From Trichodelitschia bisporula (taxonomy: Eukaryota; Ascomycota; Dothideomycetes; Phaeotrichales; Phaeotrichaceae), in the NCBI GenBank assembly GCA_010356995.1, contig ML996706.1, positions 124,001 through 188,000 of the forward strand: a stretch of DNA of 64,000 nucleotides, in the 5' to 3' direction. Each line of letters begins with the position of its first letter. Positions within the stretch are counted from its first letter, which is position 1. Made by a program: the position numbers and the translations under genes. The notes beneath the pieces were generated by a model that was not told the origin of the DNA, did not search any database, and saw nothing but the letters and a program-made list of their open reading frames with translations. This document shows, one piece after another, positions 32,150 through 43,512 of this stretch.

Positions 32150-33249
32150 ACAGGAGTTCGAACGCGGTCGGTCAGAGGTTTTCGGCATGGTTGAAACTTA
32201 TAAGCCCCACGGCAGTTGGCGGGTCTCGCCACTCATACCCATTTAGCGTTGTTCATTATATGCATCAGGGCTTTGGTTGGAGAGCCATTTGGCAGAGGCG
32301 ATCAGTTCTCAAAGGAGCTTGTATCAATGGCAGCATACTTCCAGGCCCCAGGAATGATATCCTCTAGCGTGAACTGGGCTGATCTTGCAGCTGACAGCTC
32401 GCCTGCTCGGTGAGTCTAGACTTGCCTTCCGGGTTGGAAAGGCACACACTTCCGGCTTACTTCAAATGCAGCTTGACATCTCAGGAGAAGCCATCTGCAC
32501 AGACGGAATATTCGTGAGGCGCACTTTACTCATTCTATCAACCTTCTGGGGAGTCCTATTCATAGTACATACGCCCTGAATCCGTACTCCACATTCCGGG
32601 CCAAGATCTGTCCGAAGATCATAAAGTGCGTGTTCTTCCGCTCTTCAAAGCCGAAACGGCTTGAGGAACCGTGAATTGCACACATCTATTCGGATAGGCC
32701 GGTGCCTGGGCATTTCTGCTTAATGCAGGGCCGTTGGGTTGAGATATAGTCGGCACCTGTGATCCTGTCGAACCCGTTTCGCATTCATGAAATCCAGAGG
32801 GCCCCCGTCCCCCATCCGCCCTCGCCTACCTCGAGTAGCACCACAAACTTTTCTTTAAGACAGCAATGCTAATATAATGCTATAGGGGAAATGCCACCAA
32901 TGGGGACATAGTCTGACCTCCCACAGACCAGAATGACCCGCCCTGCGCAGGTTACACCCTCTCGCAATACTCAGTAGACAGCCGGAACATAAAGTAAACG
33001 ACATGCCAGGTATCTACCAAGCGAGGGAACGCCAACCCAATATCAGCCGCCTGACTCTGGTCCGAGCTGTGACCTGTCGCTCCCGGGCCCAAAACAGTAG
33101 CTTGTTGAATTGTTCCGTCGTCAATGCTCTCGCACTAACGCCTCTGGAACTCTAGATGGAAAGCGATGCCATGGTTTAAAGTACGCTGCGCGTCCGCGTC
33201 CCCATTTTGACATCACGGCCTCTACTCACCCCTCCGCCTCTCCGCCACA
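32150..33249. other. intergenic, cellobiohydrolase promoter region
   Basis: 1.1 kb with no supported gene. Candidate control sites for the GH7 gene are CCAAT boxes at 32897..32901 and 33037..33041, a CreA-type SYGGRG match CTGGGG at 32546..32551 and two reverse matches CTCCGC at 33232..33237 and 33240..33245. These motifs are short and frequent by chance. Confidence 0.45.
32897..33245 (+). promoter_or_regulatory. putative CCAAT boxes and CreA-type sites before GH7 gene
   Basis: Two CCAAT pentamers (32897..32901; 33037..33041) could bind the HAP complex, and two CTCCGC hexamers (reverse of GCGGAG, matching SYGGRG) sit within 20 bp of the start codon. CreA repression through paired SYGGRG sites is known for cellulase genes. 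I did not find a GGCTAA-type XlnR/Xyr1 site in this interval by eye. Confidence 0.3.
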
Positions 33250-34654
33250 ATGCCGCTCCCCGCCGCCCTCCTCCTCGCCGCGTTAGCCTCCTCGGCCAGC
33301 GCGCAGCTCGTCGGCACCAACCAGGCCGAGACCCACCCGGCCATGAGTTGGCAGCAGTGCACCAAGGGTGGTAGCTGTACCACCAAGGCCGGCAAGGTCG
33401 TTCTCGACGCCAACTGGCGCTGGCTGCACCAGCCGGGCGGGACGAAGAACTGCTACTCGGGCAACGAGTGGGATAAGGCCATCTGCACGGACAACAAGGC
33501 CTGTGCGAGCAAGTGCGCGCTCGACGGCGCTGACTACTCGGGCACGTATGGCGTGCAGGCTGGCGGCAACTCGCTGCAGCTCAAGTTCATCACCAAAGGC
33601 CAGTACTCGACCAATATCGGCTCGCGGTTGTATCTCATGGCCGACGATGCCAAGTACCAGATGTTCAGCCTGCTCAATAAGGAGTTCACGTTTGATGTGG
33701 AAATGTCCAATGTGCCTTGCGGGCTGAACGCCGCCCTCTACTTCGTGTCCATGGACGCCGATGGCGGCCTGTCCAAGTTCCCAACCAACAAGGCCGGAGC
33801 CAAGTACGGCACGGGCTACTGCGACGCGCAATGCCCGCGCGACCTCAAGTTCATCAACGGCGAGGTACGTGTCCCATCCTTTGATCCCCAACCTTTCTAA
33901 TCCACGACAGGCCAACGTCGAAGGCTGGTTGCCGTCCAAGAACGACAAGAATGCCGGTGTCGGCGGCTACGGCAGCTGCTGCTCCGAGATGGATATCTGG
34001 GAAGCAAATTCTGCGTCCGCCGCGCTGACACCGCACGCGTGCACGACGACATCGCAGACGCGCTGCAAGGGCGACAGCTGCGGCGGGACGTACTCGGCGG
34101 AGCGGTACGCGGGCGTCTGCGACCCCGACGGCTGCGACTTCAACTCGTACCGCATGGGCGACAAGACCTTCTACGGCAAGGGCAAGACGGTCGACACGAG
34201 CAAGAAGATGACAGTGGTGACGCAGTTTATCGGGTCGCCGCTGCAGGAGATCAAGCGCTTCTACGTGCAGAACGGGAAGGTGATTGCCAATTCGCAGTCC
34301 AAGATCGAAGGCGTCACGGGCAATAGCATCACGCCTAAGTTTTGCGATGCGCAGAAGGCGGCGTTCAAGGATAAGGATCCGTTCAAGGAGAAGGGTGGCT
34401 TTTCGTCCATGAGCTCGGCGCTGCAGAAGGGTATGGTGCTCGTCATGAGCTTGTGGGACGATCACTACTCGAACATGCTGTGGCTCGACAGCACCTTCCC
34501 GACTGATAAGTCCGGACCCGGTACTGAGCGCGGTGATTGCCCGACGTCAGGCGGAACACCCGAAGCCGTGGAAGCAGAGTCCGGCAGCGCGTCCGTCACG
34601 TTCTCGAACATCAAGTTCGGTGACATCAACTCGACATTTGCGGCCGGCAAGTAG
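33250..34654 (+). CDS. cbh1: GH7 cellobiohydrolase, catalytic domain only
   Basis: Secreted glycoside hydrolase family 7 exo-cellulase releasing cellobiose from the reducing ends of cellulose. Exons 33250..33864 and 33911..34654 give 452 residues. A signal peptide of 18 residues ends ASA, leaving an N-terminal Gln that usually becomes pyroglutamate. Tryptophans of the substrate tunnel are present in DANWRWLH and [17 protein letters not shown]. The catalytic triad is in [10 protein letters not shown]: Glu231 nucleophile, Asp233 and Glu236 acid/base (precursor numbering). Many paired cysteines match the family's disulfides. The protein stops soon after the core ([17 protein letters not shown]), so there is no linker or CBM1 cellulose-binding module. 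Codons are strongly G/C-ending compared with neighbours, as in highly expressed secreted enzymes. An endoglucanase of the same family is less likely given the length and loop content. Confidence 0.95.
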
Positions 34655-35875
34655 GAGCAAAGGTGATGCTGACTTGAGGAAAGCAAAAGTTTCGCAGGCT
34701 TGGGCAACGCATATAGCCAATGTAACATCATCTTTATCTTCTCGGGCGGAACGCATCTGATGTTCAATTTTTGCTGCCTTCTAACAAGGAAGCCATCCTC
34801 ATTCCTAAGAAGGCACCATGCACAGAACCTCCGTGACAGTCACAGGGGCTTCTACTGTAGCGCAGTCCTGCATCTACACCAAGTTAGCTGTGAGAGTGTG
34901 CCAAGTTGAGGGCCATACGACGACGGGTCCTGGTCCAAAATGGCCACCAAATCCAGATGCCGCTGTCACCAATGGTGGACTGGCTGTTTTGGCCGGGCAG
35001 CCTCCACAATTCACCCAGCTAGTGTGCCGAACGAATTGCTGGCGCTGGCGACATGTACGCATCTGAACTGGGCGTGGGGACGGCATTCCGAGGATGTAAG
35101 GTGCGGAGCAGTCCTGCCTCGGAGAGGCCATCTGTGGAGCATTTTGGGCGCTCGCAACCGTTTGGAGGGTTGAGCTCCCAAGCGTAGTTGTTGACGGAGG
35201 CGGAAATATGTTTGGGGCTATGAGCTGCGCAGAGCTGTGTATTTTAGCCGCAACTCGTTAATATCGACGTCTAGAAGGTGTCTTACCACATGTGAGAGAA
35301 TAAGGCCAAGGCCAATACCGACAGTAGCTGATACATGCTCTTCATTTTGGTAGGTGGAGCCGTGCAATGCAGGTTGAAACGCGATGCTAAATGGCTGAGA
35401 GCACAGGACTTGAGTGGAGGTGTGACGTGGAGAAAGTCTCCGGCGCGTGATGTTTCTCAGGGACCGTAAATGCCCATGACGGCATGCAATTGTCAGGAGA
35501 TATTTGGTTCCGGGTAGTTGCGACCCTGAATTGAAGTATGATGATTTAAAAATGCCCACAGGGTCCCCACACAAAATTACATCCACTTCAATGAGAAACC
35601 AGGACTGAGGACACACATAAGGTGCAGGATGAGGGCGGAAATATTCGTTGATGATATCTATGTCCAGGGTTCCTTGACGTAAGTTTAGGGTATAGTGGCA
35701 CTCCGATGATCTTGAGACTTATGGAAGCCACAAGCCCTCCATTTAGAAAGCGTCTGGGGGAGATCGTTGGCCATCAAACCGCAGTCGCCCATGTCAGAGA
35801 TCCACCGTGAAGCATAGAAGTGGCGACTGGAGGCGAAAACTGGTTCGAATTTGCTCTTTCCAACGTAGGCATGGC
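34655..35875. other. intergenic, no supported gene
   Basis: 1.2 kb between two convergent genes. A 132-codon minus-strand frame (35218..35616) and smaller frames have no recognisable domain. A GGTTCGAAT at 35842..35850 resembles a tRNA B box but no cloverleaf can be drawn around it. Confidence 0.45.
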
Positions 35876-36706
35876 TCACTGAAAGTGAGTATCAACGTGA
35901 AAGGCTACAGCTGCCTCGTCGCCTTCAAATGAGCCACAAACAGGACAGATGACGAGCGGAAGTGATGGAGTAGTCTCTGTGGCCTCCGATAGATCATTCG
36001 TTTCTTCGCTGGTTTGCGCCTTCTTTCTTCCCTTCTTAGGTTGCCGAGGCGGACGTATGTAATCTCCTAAATTTCCAATACTTGACTTGGACGCAGTTGT
36101 GTAGTCGTGGGGATCTTCCCGCAGATCAGAAGCTTGTCTCGCACTTGACCCTCGGGTAGATATGAAGGCCTCTGTCACCACATAGCTCCGTTCGGCTACA
36201 GGGTCTCCGTTCCGGCCCAGGTTCTGAAGGCCTTCCGACGCAGCTCGCGCCGTCGCTTCGTCAACGAGCTGTTGCACCCGGCCGACTCTTCCGTCTCGGA
36301 GACGCACTTTGATGCCATGTGGATGGTTGCCGTTCGTGAGTACTTCGCCGACGATTCCTTGGACTTGCCGGCCGGTGGGCTGGTCTACCTTGAGTACAAT
36401 GGAAACCGGGGCTCCTGGAACAACATTTTGAGCAGCTGGAACGTTCCGATTTCCAACTGGAGGGCGCCCACCGGGCCTCCGGCCGCGTCCCGCGAAGGAG
36501 CCTCGCATACCGTGAAATCCGCGGGGGCTGATGCGGGGTATGAGTGAAGTTATTGTGAAAGTAATTTTGTTGGAATGGCGACGTTCTTCTAGGGGGGTTG
36601 TAAGAATATGGTATGCCGGGGGGGCTGACTTTTCTGAGCTAGGATCTGAGTTGGTGTGAGTTGGTATGTCTAATGATATTCTCGGTTCAGTGCTCACCTC
36701 GAGCAT
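35876..36706 (-). CDS. YwbE-domain protein with C-terminal zinc finger
   Basis: A protein joining a YwbE-type domain (DUF2196) to a C-terminal C2H2/UBZ-like finger; role unknown. One exon, 276 residues from ATG 36706, or 210 from the internal ATG at 36508. Near the N-terminus of the shorter form is an Arg/Gly-rich stretch (MRGSFAGRGRRPGGRPPVG). The YwbE block reads VSIVLKVDQPTGRQVQGIVGEVLTNG followed by HPHGIKVRLRDGRVGRVQQL. A disordered Ser/Lys linker follows with PKKGRKK, and the end is CPVCGSFEGDEAAVAFHVDTHF, a plausible Zn ligand set C-x2-C...H-x3-H. The 66 residues before Met at 36508 look like translated leader (they also contain a GTGAGC donor just after the first codons), so I favour the shorter protein but give the open frame. 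Confidence 0.7.
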   Translation of the reverse strand: MLEVSTEPRISLDIPTHTNSDPSSEKSAPPAYHILTTPLEERRHSNKITFTITSLIPRISPRGFHGMRGSFAGRGRRPGGRPPVGNRNVPAAQNVVPGAPVSIVLKVDQPTGRQVQGIVGEVLTNGNHPHGIKVRLRDGRVGRVQQLVDEATARAASEGLQNLGRNGDPVAERSYVVTEAFISTRGSSARQASDLREDPHDYTTASKSSIGNLGDYIRPPRQPKKGRKKAQTSEETNDLSEATETTPSLPLVICPVCGSFEGDEAAVAFHVDTHFQ

Positions 36707-37430
36707 GAGAAGTTGAGCCTTGCAATAATCACGTGTTGGAAGGGTTCTTTTCGGCTGGATCTAAGAGAGATGCATCATGCAGGTGGGAGATATCCGCAAC
36801 CTTATTCCGACGGGTCCAATGAGCGCATATGCAATGGAAAATGGTGGAGATCAACTGTAGGGAAGGCCAATTGCAATATGATATCGCCCAATTGCTCAAA
36901 CCTCCGCTTCTCGGCAACATATGGGGTATGCCGAACTTGAAACACTTCTTGTTCCATGATTCAGGTGTCAGTTTGACGCGTGATGCGACCCCGCATCTGC
37001 CAGAGGCTAGCGGTTGTTAGAATATCGAAGGCGGGAAAGATGTGGCTTCTGAGGTAGAATCGCGCCCATTTGAGAAAAACTCGCGATAACCGGATTGGGC
37101 ACAACAAGAGTCAGATTTCACACAAGATTTGAGCATCAGGGGATATCATTTCCGGTCGTCATTGAATAAGCCATCGAACAACCATCGAATCATCCCGCGG
37201 TCGTGGCCAAAGGGCCCCATTCCCTGCTCCAGCCCGCTCTATGCATCGTAACACCCAACCAAGACTCCTTGCCCCTTTCATCATAGCAATATGTACACCA
37301 TTCATCATACATCGAGGAGTGGCGAGGTCCGAACATCCAGGCAAAGAGATCGCGACCGTGTGACGGACAATATCACCGAGGGGAAACATACGCCTAAGCA
37401 GAAAACATGCTCCACTTTTGGGTATCGCGT
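36707..37430. other. intergenic downstream of TOM20
   Basis: 724 bp: promoter side of the YwbE-type gene and 3' flank of TOM20. No gene recognised. Confidence 0.5.
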
Positions 37431-38048
37431 CTAAATTTCACCGTCAAAGCGAGGCTTGCCCGCGTTGCGCAGCGGGAGGCGGGGGTCGAGGGCCACCATT
37501 TCGGCGAGGATATCGAGGATAGGCTACGCAGTTAGAACGGAGAGAGTACAGATACGAGCAAGGAAGGTACTGACCTTGGGGACGGTTTTGTCGTAGATGG
37601 TAATCAGCTCATCGGGCTGAGGGTAGACCTTAAGGGCACGGAAGAAGCACAGCGCCGCCTCGAGCTGCTCAGACTCTAAAGCGCCAAAGTCAGCATCAAT
37701 TCACAAAGCAAGGGGGGTTGAGAATGGCATACCGCTCAGGCAGAGCGCCTCGCCCTTGGCCACCTCCTCCATGAAGAAGCGCTCAACGTCTTCCGAGTCT
37801 GTCGGGAATCCCTCAGCGTTGACCTTCTCAACTGCTTCCCGGATGGCCTTGCGCTGCTCCGCGCTCGCAGCTTCCGCCTCAGCCTTTGCAGCTTTAGCCT
37901 GCTTGCGAGTCTCGCGCTTCAGGGCCTTGCGGAATTCGGGGTCGTTTCGTCGGCGATGGTCGAAGTAGAGGGCGTAGGCGACAATGCCAACAGCAACGGT
38001 GCCAACCGAAGCAGCAATGATAGTTGAAGTCTTGATGTTGGAAGCCAT
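37431..38048 (-). CDS. TOM20: mitochondrial import receptor subunit Tom20
   Basis: Outer-membrane receptor that binds presequences of mitochondrial preproteins. Exons on the minus strand: 37733..38048, 37575..37675 and 37431..37523, totalling 169 residues. An N-terminal anchor (about 8-28, [21 protein letters not shown]) is followed by [17 protein letters not shown], an Ala/Lys/Glu-rich helix, and a TPR-like receptor domain: [50 protein letters not shown]. The end [18 protein letters not shown] is typical of filamentous fungi. The introns are 57 and 51 nt. The start ATG at 38048 has context GAAACATGGC. It is head-to-head with EXO84 over 568 bp. Confidence 0.95.
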
Positions 38049-38616
38049 GTTTCCTGCTGCAGTTGAATTGCAAGGTGGGGGACAGCAAAAGACTGGCTGG
38101 GTGGGCTGGCCGAGGTGGATACGGAGGTAGATTGAAGAGGTGGAGGGGTTGCTGGGGGGGTGGTGGGTGGTTGGGATGTGATGGGGGTGTTTGGGACTTG
38201 GAAGCTCTCTGATCTCCTCTCAGTCACTCTCAGATGCGGCACGATCGACTTTTGCTGGCGCGCTCGGCCGCGGCGAATCCGGGACACGGGAAATCCTCCA
38301 AGCCGGAGGGAGGGGGGACAGGCGGAATGGGGTTGGGGGGTCTTTCGCGCGGCCGTCCGCTGAACCCACCAGAGCCAAGCAAGCAAAGAACTCCAGTGCA
38401 GCCGTGTCAAGCACCCCCCAAAACACCTCGTGGCTCGTGCTCCTGGGGGTTATGAAGTGAAGCTCACCGAGCTTACATCTCAAGCAACTTTCTACGTCTC
38501 TTCGCCCCAACCAACCTGTTCACACATCCACCACGCTTCCTCCTCTCCACTTCTCACGTCTGCATACTCTAGCATCTACTCCACGAATTTGCTCTCTTCG
38601 TTGCATACCCAGCACG
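38049..38616. promoter_or_regulatory. shared divergent promoter TOM20 / EXO84
   Basis: 568 bp between start codons on opposite strands. The TOM20 side is G-rich on the plus strand (about 38140-38200), meaning its leader is C-rich. No specific site supported. Confidence 0.5.
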
Positions 38617-40701
38617 ATGGAGGAAAAGAGCAGGGGCATTTCACTTCGCAAGAAGCGGACAGTTCGTCCAAAAATCAGCGCTCCAAAGCAAATCAGCGCT
38701 CCACTGCCCGCCGGAGTTCCTGTTGGGGATGCCGCGAAGAAGCTTGCACCTCCTGCAGGCCTACCGGATGCTCCGCGACCTCGAGAACGTCCTCAGAATG
38801 GCGACAAGACGGCGGACCTTGTCAAGCGCCGGTATTCAACCCGCTTCACCACCCTCCCAGGAGACTTCAATGCTGGTGTCCCGCCTATGCCTTCCATGCC
38901 TAGCGTTCCGTCCAAGTATGCCCAAGCTCCTCCGTCGCGGGATGGCAGGCCGACGGGACAACGGATAAGGATCGACGTTAACGCGCTGAGCGATCCGAGC
39001 CTCCGTCCAGAGAAGTGTATGTCTCTATGTGTCTGTTTCCCATACCTGACCTTAATTGTCCGCTAGATGTGGCGTCGCTACTCGCCGAAGCGTCAGAGGA
39101 GGACATTCAGACGTTCCAACAAGATCTCGCCAAAGTCAAGAACCGTACTTCTACAGACTTGCAGCACAATGTTTTCCAGAACCGGATACAGTTTATCAGG
39201 ATCAGCAAGGAGGCAGAGAAACTGAAGGGTGAAATGCGGACCCTTAGGAATCTCATGTCCGAGCTCACCAACGCTTTGGGGCAAGCCACTTCCACGACCA
39301 GCTCCTCCATGGACAGTCTCACATCGCGGAAGAGAGCCAACCGGAGTTCGGTTGCGAATTTGGAAGCACTGTGGAATTCGCACTTACAAGTTCTGTGGAA
39401 GCGAGTCGAAGGCTCGCAGAAGTATCTGCCTGCAATTCCAGGCCGGCACATTGTATACGAATCGAGCCGGTGGGTGGAACTGAACTCTGCGACCTGGAAG
39501 CCACGCCGGAGAGTCCATATCATCATGCTGAACGACCACCTCCTCCTTGCGGCCGATAAGAGGCGCGTGGATGGATCAATGCCTGATCCCAGGGAGAAGC
39601 TGGGGAAAGCTCCGCTCAGTGCCATTCGCTGCTTTCCGCTCCAGGATGTCCAGATTGCCAATTTGTCCACGCGTGCTGTTCCAGGAAGTGAGAGAGGGAA
39701 CGCAGCAAATGCGATCAACCTGCGGGTTGGGCCAGATTCCTTCACCTTTGCGACTGGGAGTGCTGAGACTTCAGAGAAGACTGGCCTCTTAACTGCGTGG
39801 CGAAAGGCTGTGGAAGACTTGCGGAAGACCATTGAAGCCGAATCCCTGGAGCGCGACAAGGTGCACGAATCCGTGAACTATCTCGCTACCCGCGACCGGA
39901 GCATCTTGAAGAGCCCTCATCTTCTCGAGACCTTGAACGAACAAGGTGGTAGCAAAGTGGAGATGCTGATTGACGTCGACGGCAAACCCCAAAGCATTCG
40001 ATGGGTCGAGGGTCAGATAGATGACCTGGACATTGAAATTGCTCTCCAGGACTTTGAAGCATCGGTGGAACGTGTGGAGAAGCTGAGGCGTATTGCCAAG
40101 AATATCAAGGGAAATGCCATCGCCCAGAGTATTGTTACTCTGAAGCTGAATGAGCGTGCCTCCAGGCTTGCCGGAATCATCACGAGATATCTCAAGGACC
40201 AGAATCAGTGGAAGGTGGCCACGCAGAGGCATGTCCAATGGCTTTTCCGGCTCGGATTTGAAGATGTTGCCCGTGAGGCATATCTAGAGGCTCGTTCGGA
40301 GACGATCAAGAAGCGGATTAGGTATGTGCCTGTCTCAACTTTTGGTGTGCATGCTAACATTTTTCAGGCAGTGCAGTTACGAGGGAGACCTACATCTCTA
40401 CGTGTACCAGCTCTCCTACATTTACTTTACGATCATAAAGGACACCACAAACATCTACGAAGCCGCCTTCCCTGTCAGCATGATGTCCGCCTGCGTCAAA
40501 TGGGGAAAGGGTCATGTGGATGCATTCAACACCATCCTGCTCCGGCAGTTGAGTGGACTAGCCCCGCAGAGCAATGAATATCGCCAGTGCATGGATCGCG
40601 CTTATCTGCACGCTCGCATCCTGGAGGAAGCTGGTTTAGACTTCAAGGACCTGATTGGGGTGCGTACGGAGACTGGAGGGGAAGGCTCGCAAGCTCCGTA
40701 G
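38617..40701 (+). CDS. EXO84: exocyst complex component Exo84
   Basis: Subunit of the exocyst, which tethers secretory vesicles to the plasma membrane at growth sites. Exons 38617..39016, 39067..40321 and 40368..40701 give 662 residues. The N-terminus MEEKSRGISLRKKR and the basic/proline-rich leader up to about 130 are typical of fungal Exo84. Then comes the coiled region ASLLAEASEEDIQTFQQDLAKVKN...NRIQFIRISKEAEKLKGEMRTLRNLMSEL, a PH-like domain (about 230-350, with RHIVYESSRWVELNSATWKPRRRVHIIMLNDHLLLA), and the C-terminal helical rods with DVDGKPQSIRWVEGQIDDLDIEIALQDFE. The third exon contains QCSYEGDLHLYVYQLSYIYFTIIKDT. The start ATG at 38617 has context GCACGATGGA. Confidence 0.94.
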
Positions 40702-41293
40702 GAGACTTGGTTTGGATTGTGATGTAGCGATGATACCCTGTCAATGTGGAAGGTCTGGCATACCTGCATGTTATCTCGAGGTTCACACTTCATTTTGATC
40801 ACGTCATATGCTCATCGCAACGCCTGATTACAATCAAAGCCGGAGTGATATGAGCTTCCATCACATTTTCTATGGGCATGCTCCGTACGCCTCTATGAAT
40901 GAGTCCGACGCACGAGCAACAGGGAAGGTGTTAGCGTGTGGGGTTGGACTTGCAGTGTGACGATGGCAGCCAATATCGTGCATGTTGTGAGCTCTGACAA
41001 AGTTTACCCCAGCCGTGCTGCTGCGGCGTGATGCACAAGGCTCCCGTAAACTTTTGGGCATCTTGATAACATGCTCTCCGGATGGCCGACCCCGCACTTG
41101 AGACTGGGAGCCCGCGAGAGATTCTTAAGTTGATGGATTCCCCGCGTTTCGAACATCTGCTCGATGTGCCTCTCGCAGTTGTTCTGATTTCAGCCTTGCC
41201 CTCCGAGCCTCAAAGAAGCCTCCACCAATTTCTGCTCCAAGAGCCATCAGCTACAAATACAATGGACACTTTCTTCAATCTTGTACTGCAAAA
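40702..41293. other. intergenic upstream of Myb-like gene
   Basis: 592 bp. An ATG-initiated 92-codon frame begins at 41082 but overlaps the Myb-like gene's leader out of frame and has no domain; it may be an upstream frame in that leader. Nothing else seen. Confidence 0.45.
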
Positions 41294-41989
41294 ATGGACG
41301 ACACCACTCAGTTTCTGCTCTTTTGCCTTCAGTGCATCAAGGGTGCCGACGGCAAATTGATCCAGGTACTTCCTTCGCACTTCTCTCTAATGAGCGCTGA
41401 ACTGACCGCTTCATAGCCGAACTGGAAAGTCGTCGGCAAGAAGTTTAACATCAATGCCAAGTCGGCCTACGAAAAGTACCGCAAGGTCGTTAAGCTGGGC
41501 GAAGTTCCGACTGGGGCGAGGAAAAAGGTACATAAGCTGCCGGTTACGCCGGTGAAGGAGTCGAAGAGGACGAAAGTGGAGAAAACGGTGGCCGTGGTGA
41601 AGCCAGCGGTTGTTGAGGAGCTTGCGGACGTGGAGGAACCGGCAGTTGTGGCGAAGCCAGCGAGTGACTCGAAGAAGCGGAAGTCGGAAGGTGAGAATGA
41701 GGAGGTGGTGCCGGAGGGATGGTTGATGGACTACAATAGTGACGGGGAGTATGTCGGGAGGGCGAGGAGGCTGGGGAGGGCGTGCAAGAGGCCGAAGGGG
41801 GACATGGCTAAATACCTCCAGGATACTTCAGAGGAGGAGGAGGAGGAGGAGGAGGAAGAAGAGGCCGAGGGGGACGATGGTGAAGAGGGTAAGGATAATG
41901 GGGGTGAAGGTGGATTGAAGGTGAAGACGGAGGAGAGCGCGAAGATGAAGACGGCCTCCTTCGAGGACCCAGATGAGGAGGAGGCCTAA
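41294..41989 (+). CDS. Myb/SANT-like domain protein
   Basis: Small nuclear protein with a fungal Myb-like domain. Exons 41294..41365 and 41417..41989 give 214 residues. The domain is formed across the intron: TTQFLLFCLQCIKGADGKLIQ joined to PNWKVVGKKFNINAKSAYEKYRKVVK, a three-helix pattern with conserved Trp and Tyr. The rest is low-complexity: Lys/Val/Pro/Ala repeats, a KKRKSE patch that could serve as nuclear signal, a short WLMDYNSDGEYVGRARRLGRA segment, then an acidic run of consecutive glutamates coded by a GAG repeat (41831..41863), ending DPDEEEA. The target genes and partners are unknown. The first exon start at 41294 has context AAAAATGGA. Confidence 0.75.
41831..41863 (+). repeat. 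GAG trinucleotide repeat (poly-Glu)
   Basis: Eight GAG units, then GAA GAA GAG, inside the Myb-like coding sequence, coding eleven consecutive glutamates. The repeat could vary in length between strains without breaking the frame. Confidence 0.95.
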
Positions 41990-42494
41990 GAGCCGAAAAC
42001 GTGCTGCAGAGTCGTTCATTGTATTTATCGTCAGTTGGGATTGTTTGTCACTCCTTAAGCTTCACCGTTATCATGGAATGGAATCTGGACTGGTTTTTAC
42101 TTCTTACATACATGGCCATCGGCATGTTTCTGGGCGCCCCCTGAACTCTCGAACCCCTGGCGAATCTCGCACTCGATCGAATCCCCGGCTGAGCTCCCAG
42201 ATGGGCACTGCAAAAGGGCAGCCCTGGCGTTGTTGGGTGCGCAGAGTGTACCTAGGTACTCATGATGACAGCAGTGCTTGCTGGGCACACTCATGCTTCA
42301 GCTCAAAGAAGGTGTTCAGTGGGCCAAGCCGGGGATGCCTTCGTCTTTCTTGATCCTCGCATCACTGGCGGATCATGAAAATCATTGTCTACTTGTCCTG
42401 TGCAGTTGGCGTACACAAGCACGGGGCCGGTAGGTAAATGATGATGCCTAAAAGCAGTCTATGCGCGGTACCCTATTCTGAGCGTTGGTTCATT
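41990..42494. other. convergent intergenic region
   Basis: 505 bp between the stop codons of the Myb-like and MTR3 genes; both 3' ends. No gene recognised. Confidence 0.5.
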
Positions 42495-43512
42495 TTATCC
42501 CGACATGACCGCATCCGCGCTAGGAAACGCAGACTTGATGTCGGCCTCGGGGAACTTGCTGAGGGCAGTCTCACTCATAGCCTCCACCATGACCGCTCTA
42601 GTGGCTACGGCAGCTGCTACAGCACTGTCGATCAGCTGTTCCGTAGCAGCTCCGGAGTCCCCTTTGAGCCATAGCTCCGTGATTTCGTCTCGAGAAGCCG
42701 AGTAGCCAACGACGCAGGCAGCCTGAATTTCTGGATGCTCGGGGGGGCTCGGATCTAATACTGTGATCGACTGCTGTGTCTGGTTGTCTTTGGAGTCCGG
42801 ACTCGGCAGTATGGCAGCCACACCTCCACATACCAAGTCCACACAATCGATGCCGGCGTCCACCAAGGCTGCGGAAGCCACGGTGATGCACCCGGCGAGC
42901 ACATTCATCATGCCCCAGCCGCCTACCACCCCGAGCCCCGTCGTGCCACCAGAGACCTCATCACCCCACCATCGGTCTTCCTCTCCTTCAAGGATAGTGA
43001 TGATGACGTCCACGCCACTTTTGGGCCACCGTTTGCCAATCACAATGCCTCGAAGTGCATTCTCCAGGTGCGCCCCAAGGTCTCTTTCCGTTGAATCCCG
43101 AATGTAGCCTCTGCGGTGCCTAGTTGCGAAGGGGGCGAACTTGACGTGAGTGCTAAGCACGAGTTGCGGGTTGTAAGGCGCCGAGCGTGGGAGTGGCTTT
43201 GGTCCGTGGACTGCACAGGAGATCTTGAGGGCGGAGGCGGGAGGAAGGACAGATTTCACAGGGAGATCATAAGTGGGCGACTGGAGCTCAAGGTAAGCCG
43301 AGCCAGAGGCTGGAGGTGTGACTCCAGTCTTGAGAACTAAGAGCGCATTAGCATGACATCGCATTCATCCAGATATCCGTACAAATTTTTCGGAGCTCTT
43401 CGGGGCGACGGTTTCGTGAAGGGCGTAGCTTCTCAAGATCAGAGGTATTTATGGCATAGCTCGGAGGAGCAGTGCCAGCCGGTCCATTTATGCGTCGTCT
43501 GTCGGCCATCAT
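42495..43512 (-). CDS. MTR3: RNA exosome ring subunit Mtr3
   Basis: RNase PH-fold subunit of the six-member ring of the RNA exosome (human EXOSC6), catalytically inactive and acting in 3' RNA processing in nucleus and cytoplasm. Exons on the minus strand: 43383..43512 and 42495..43336, 323 residues. The N-terminus MMADRRRINGPAGTAPPSYA and the join RRPEELRKI-FLKTGVTPPASGSAYLEL are family signatures; then KISCAVHGPKPLPRSAPYNP and VKFAPFATRHRRGYIRDSTERDLGAHLENAL. The C-terminal half has DVIITILEGEEDRWWGDE..., a long Ala-rich helix and ends SAFPSADAVMSG. Either of two adjacent ATGs (43512 or 43509) could start; a further in-frame ATG lies about 33 bases upstream. Rrp41-type subunits differ in the N-terminal block. 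Confidence 0.92.

Noticed and set aside
33283-34465. Long minus-strand frames (33283..33948 and 33854..34465) opposite the cellobiohydrolase
   Set aside because: They are antisense to a clear GH7 gene whose G/C-ending codons suppress stops on the other strand; no domain in them.
35218-35616. 132-codon minus-strand frame downstream of the cellobiohydrolase
   Set aside because: No recognisable domain, signal or splice extension; too little to call a gene.
35842-35850. GGTTCGAAT, a tRNA B-box-like sequence
   Set aside because: The flanking bases cannot form a T stem and no acceptor or anticodon arm can be drawn.
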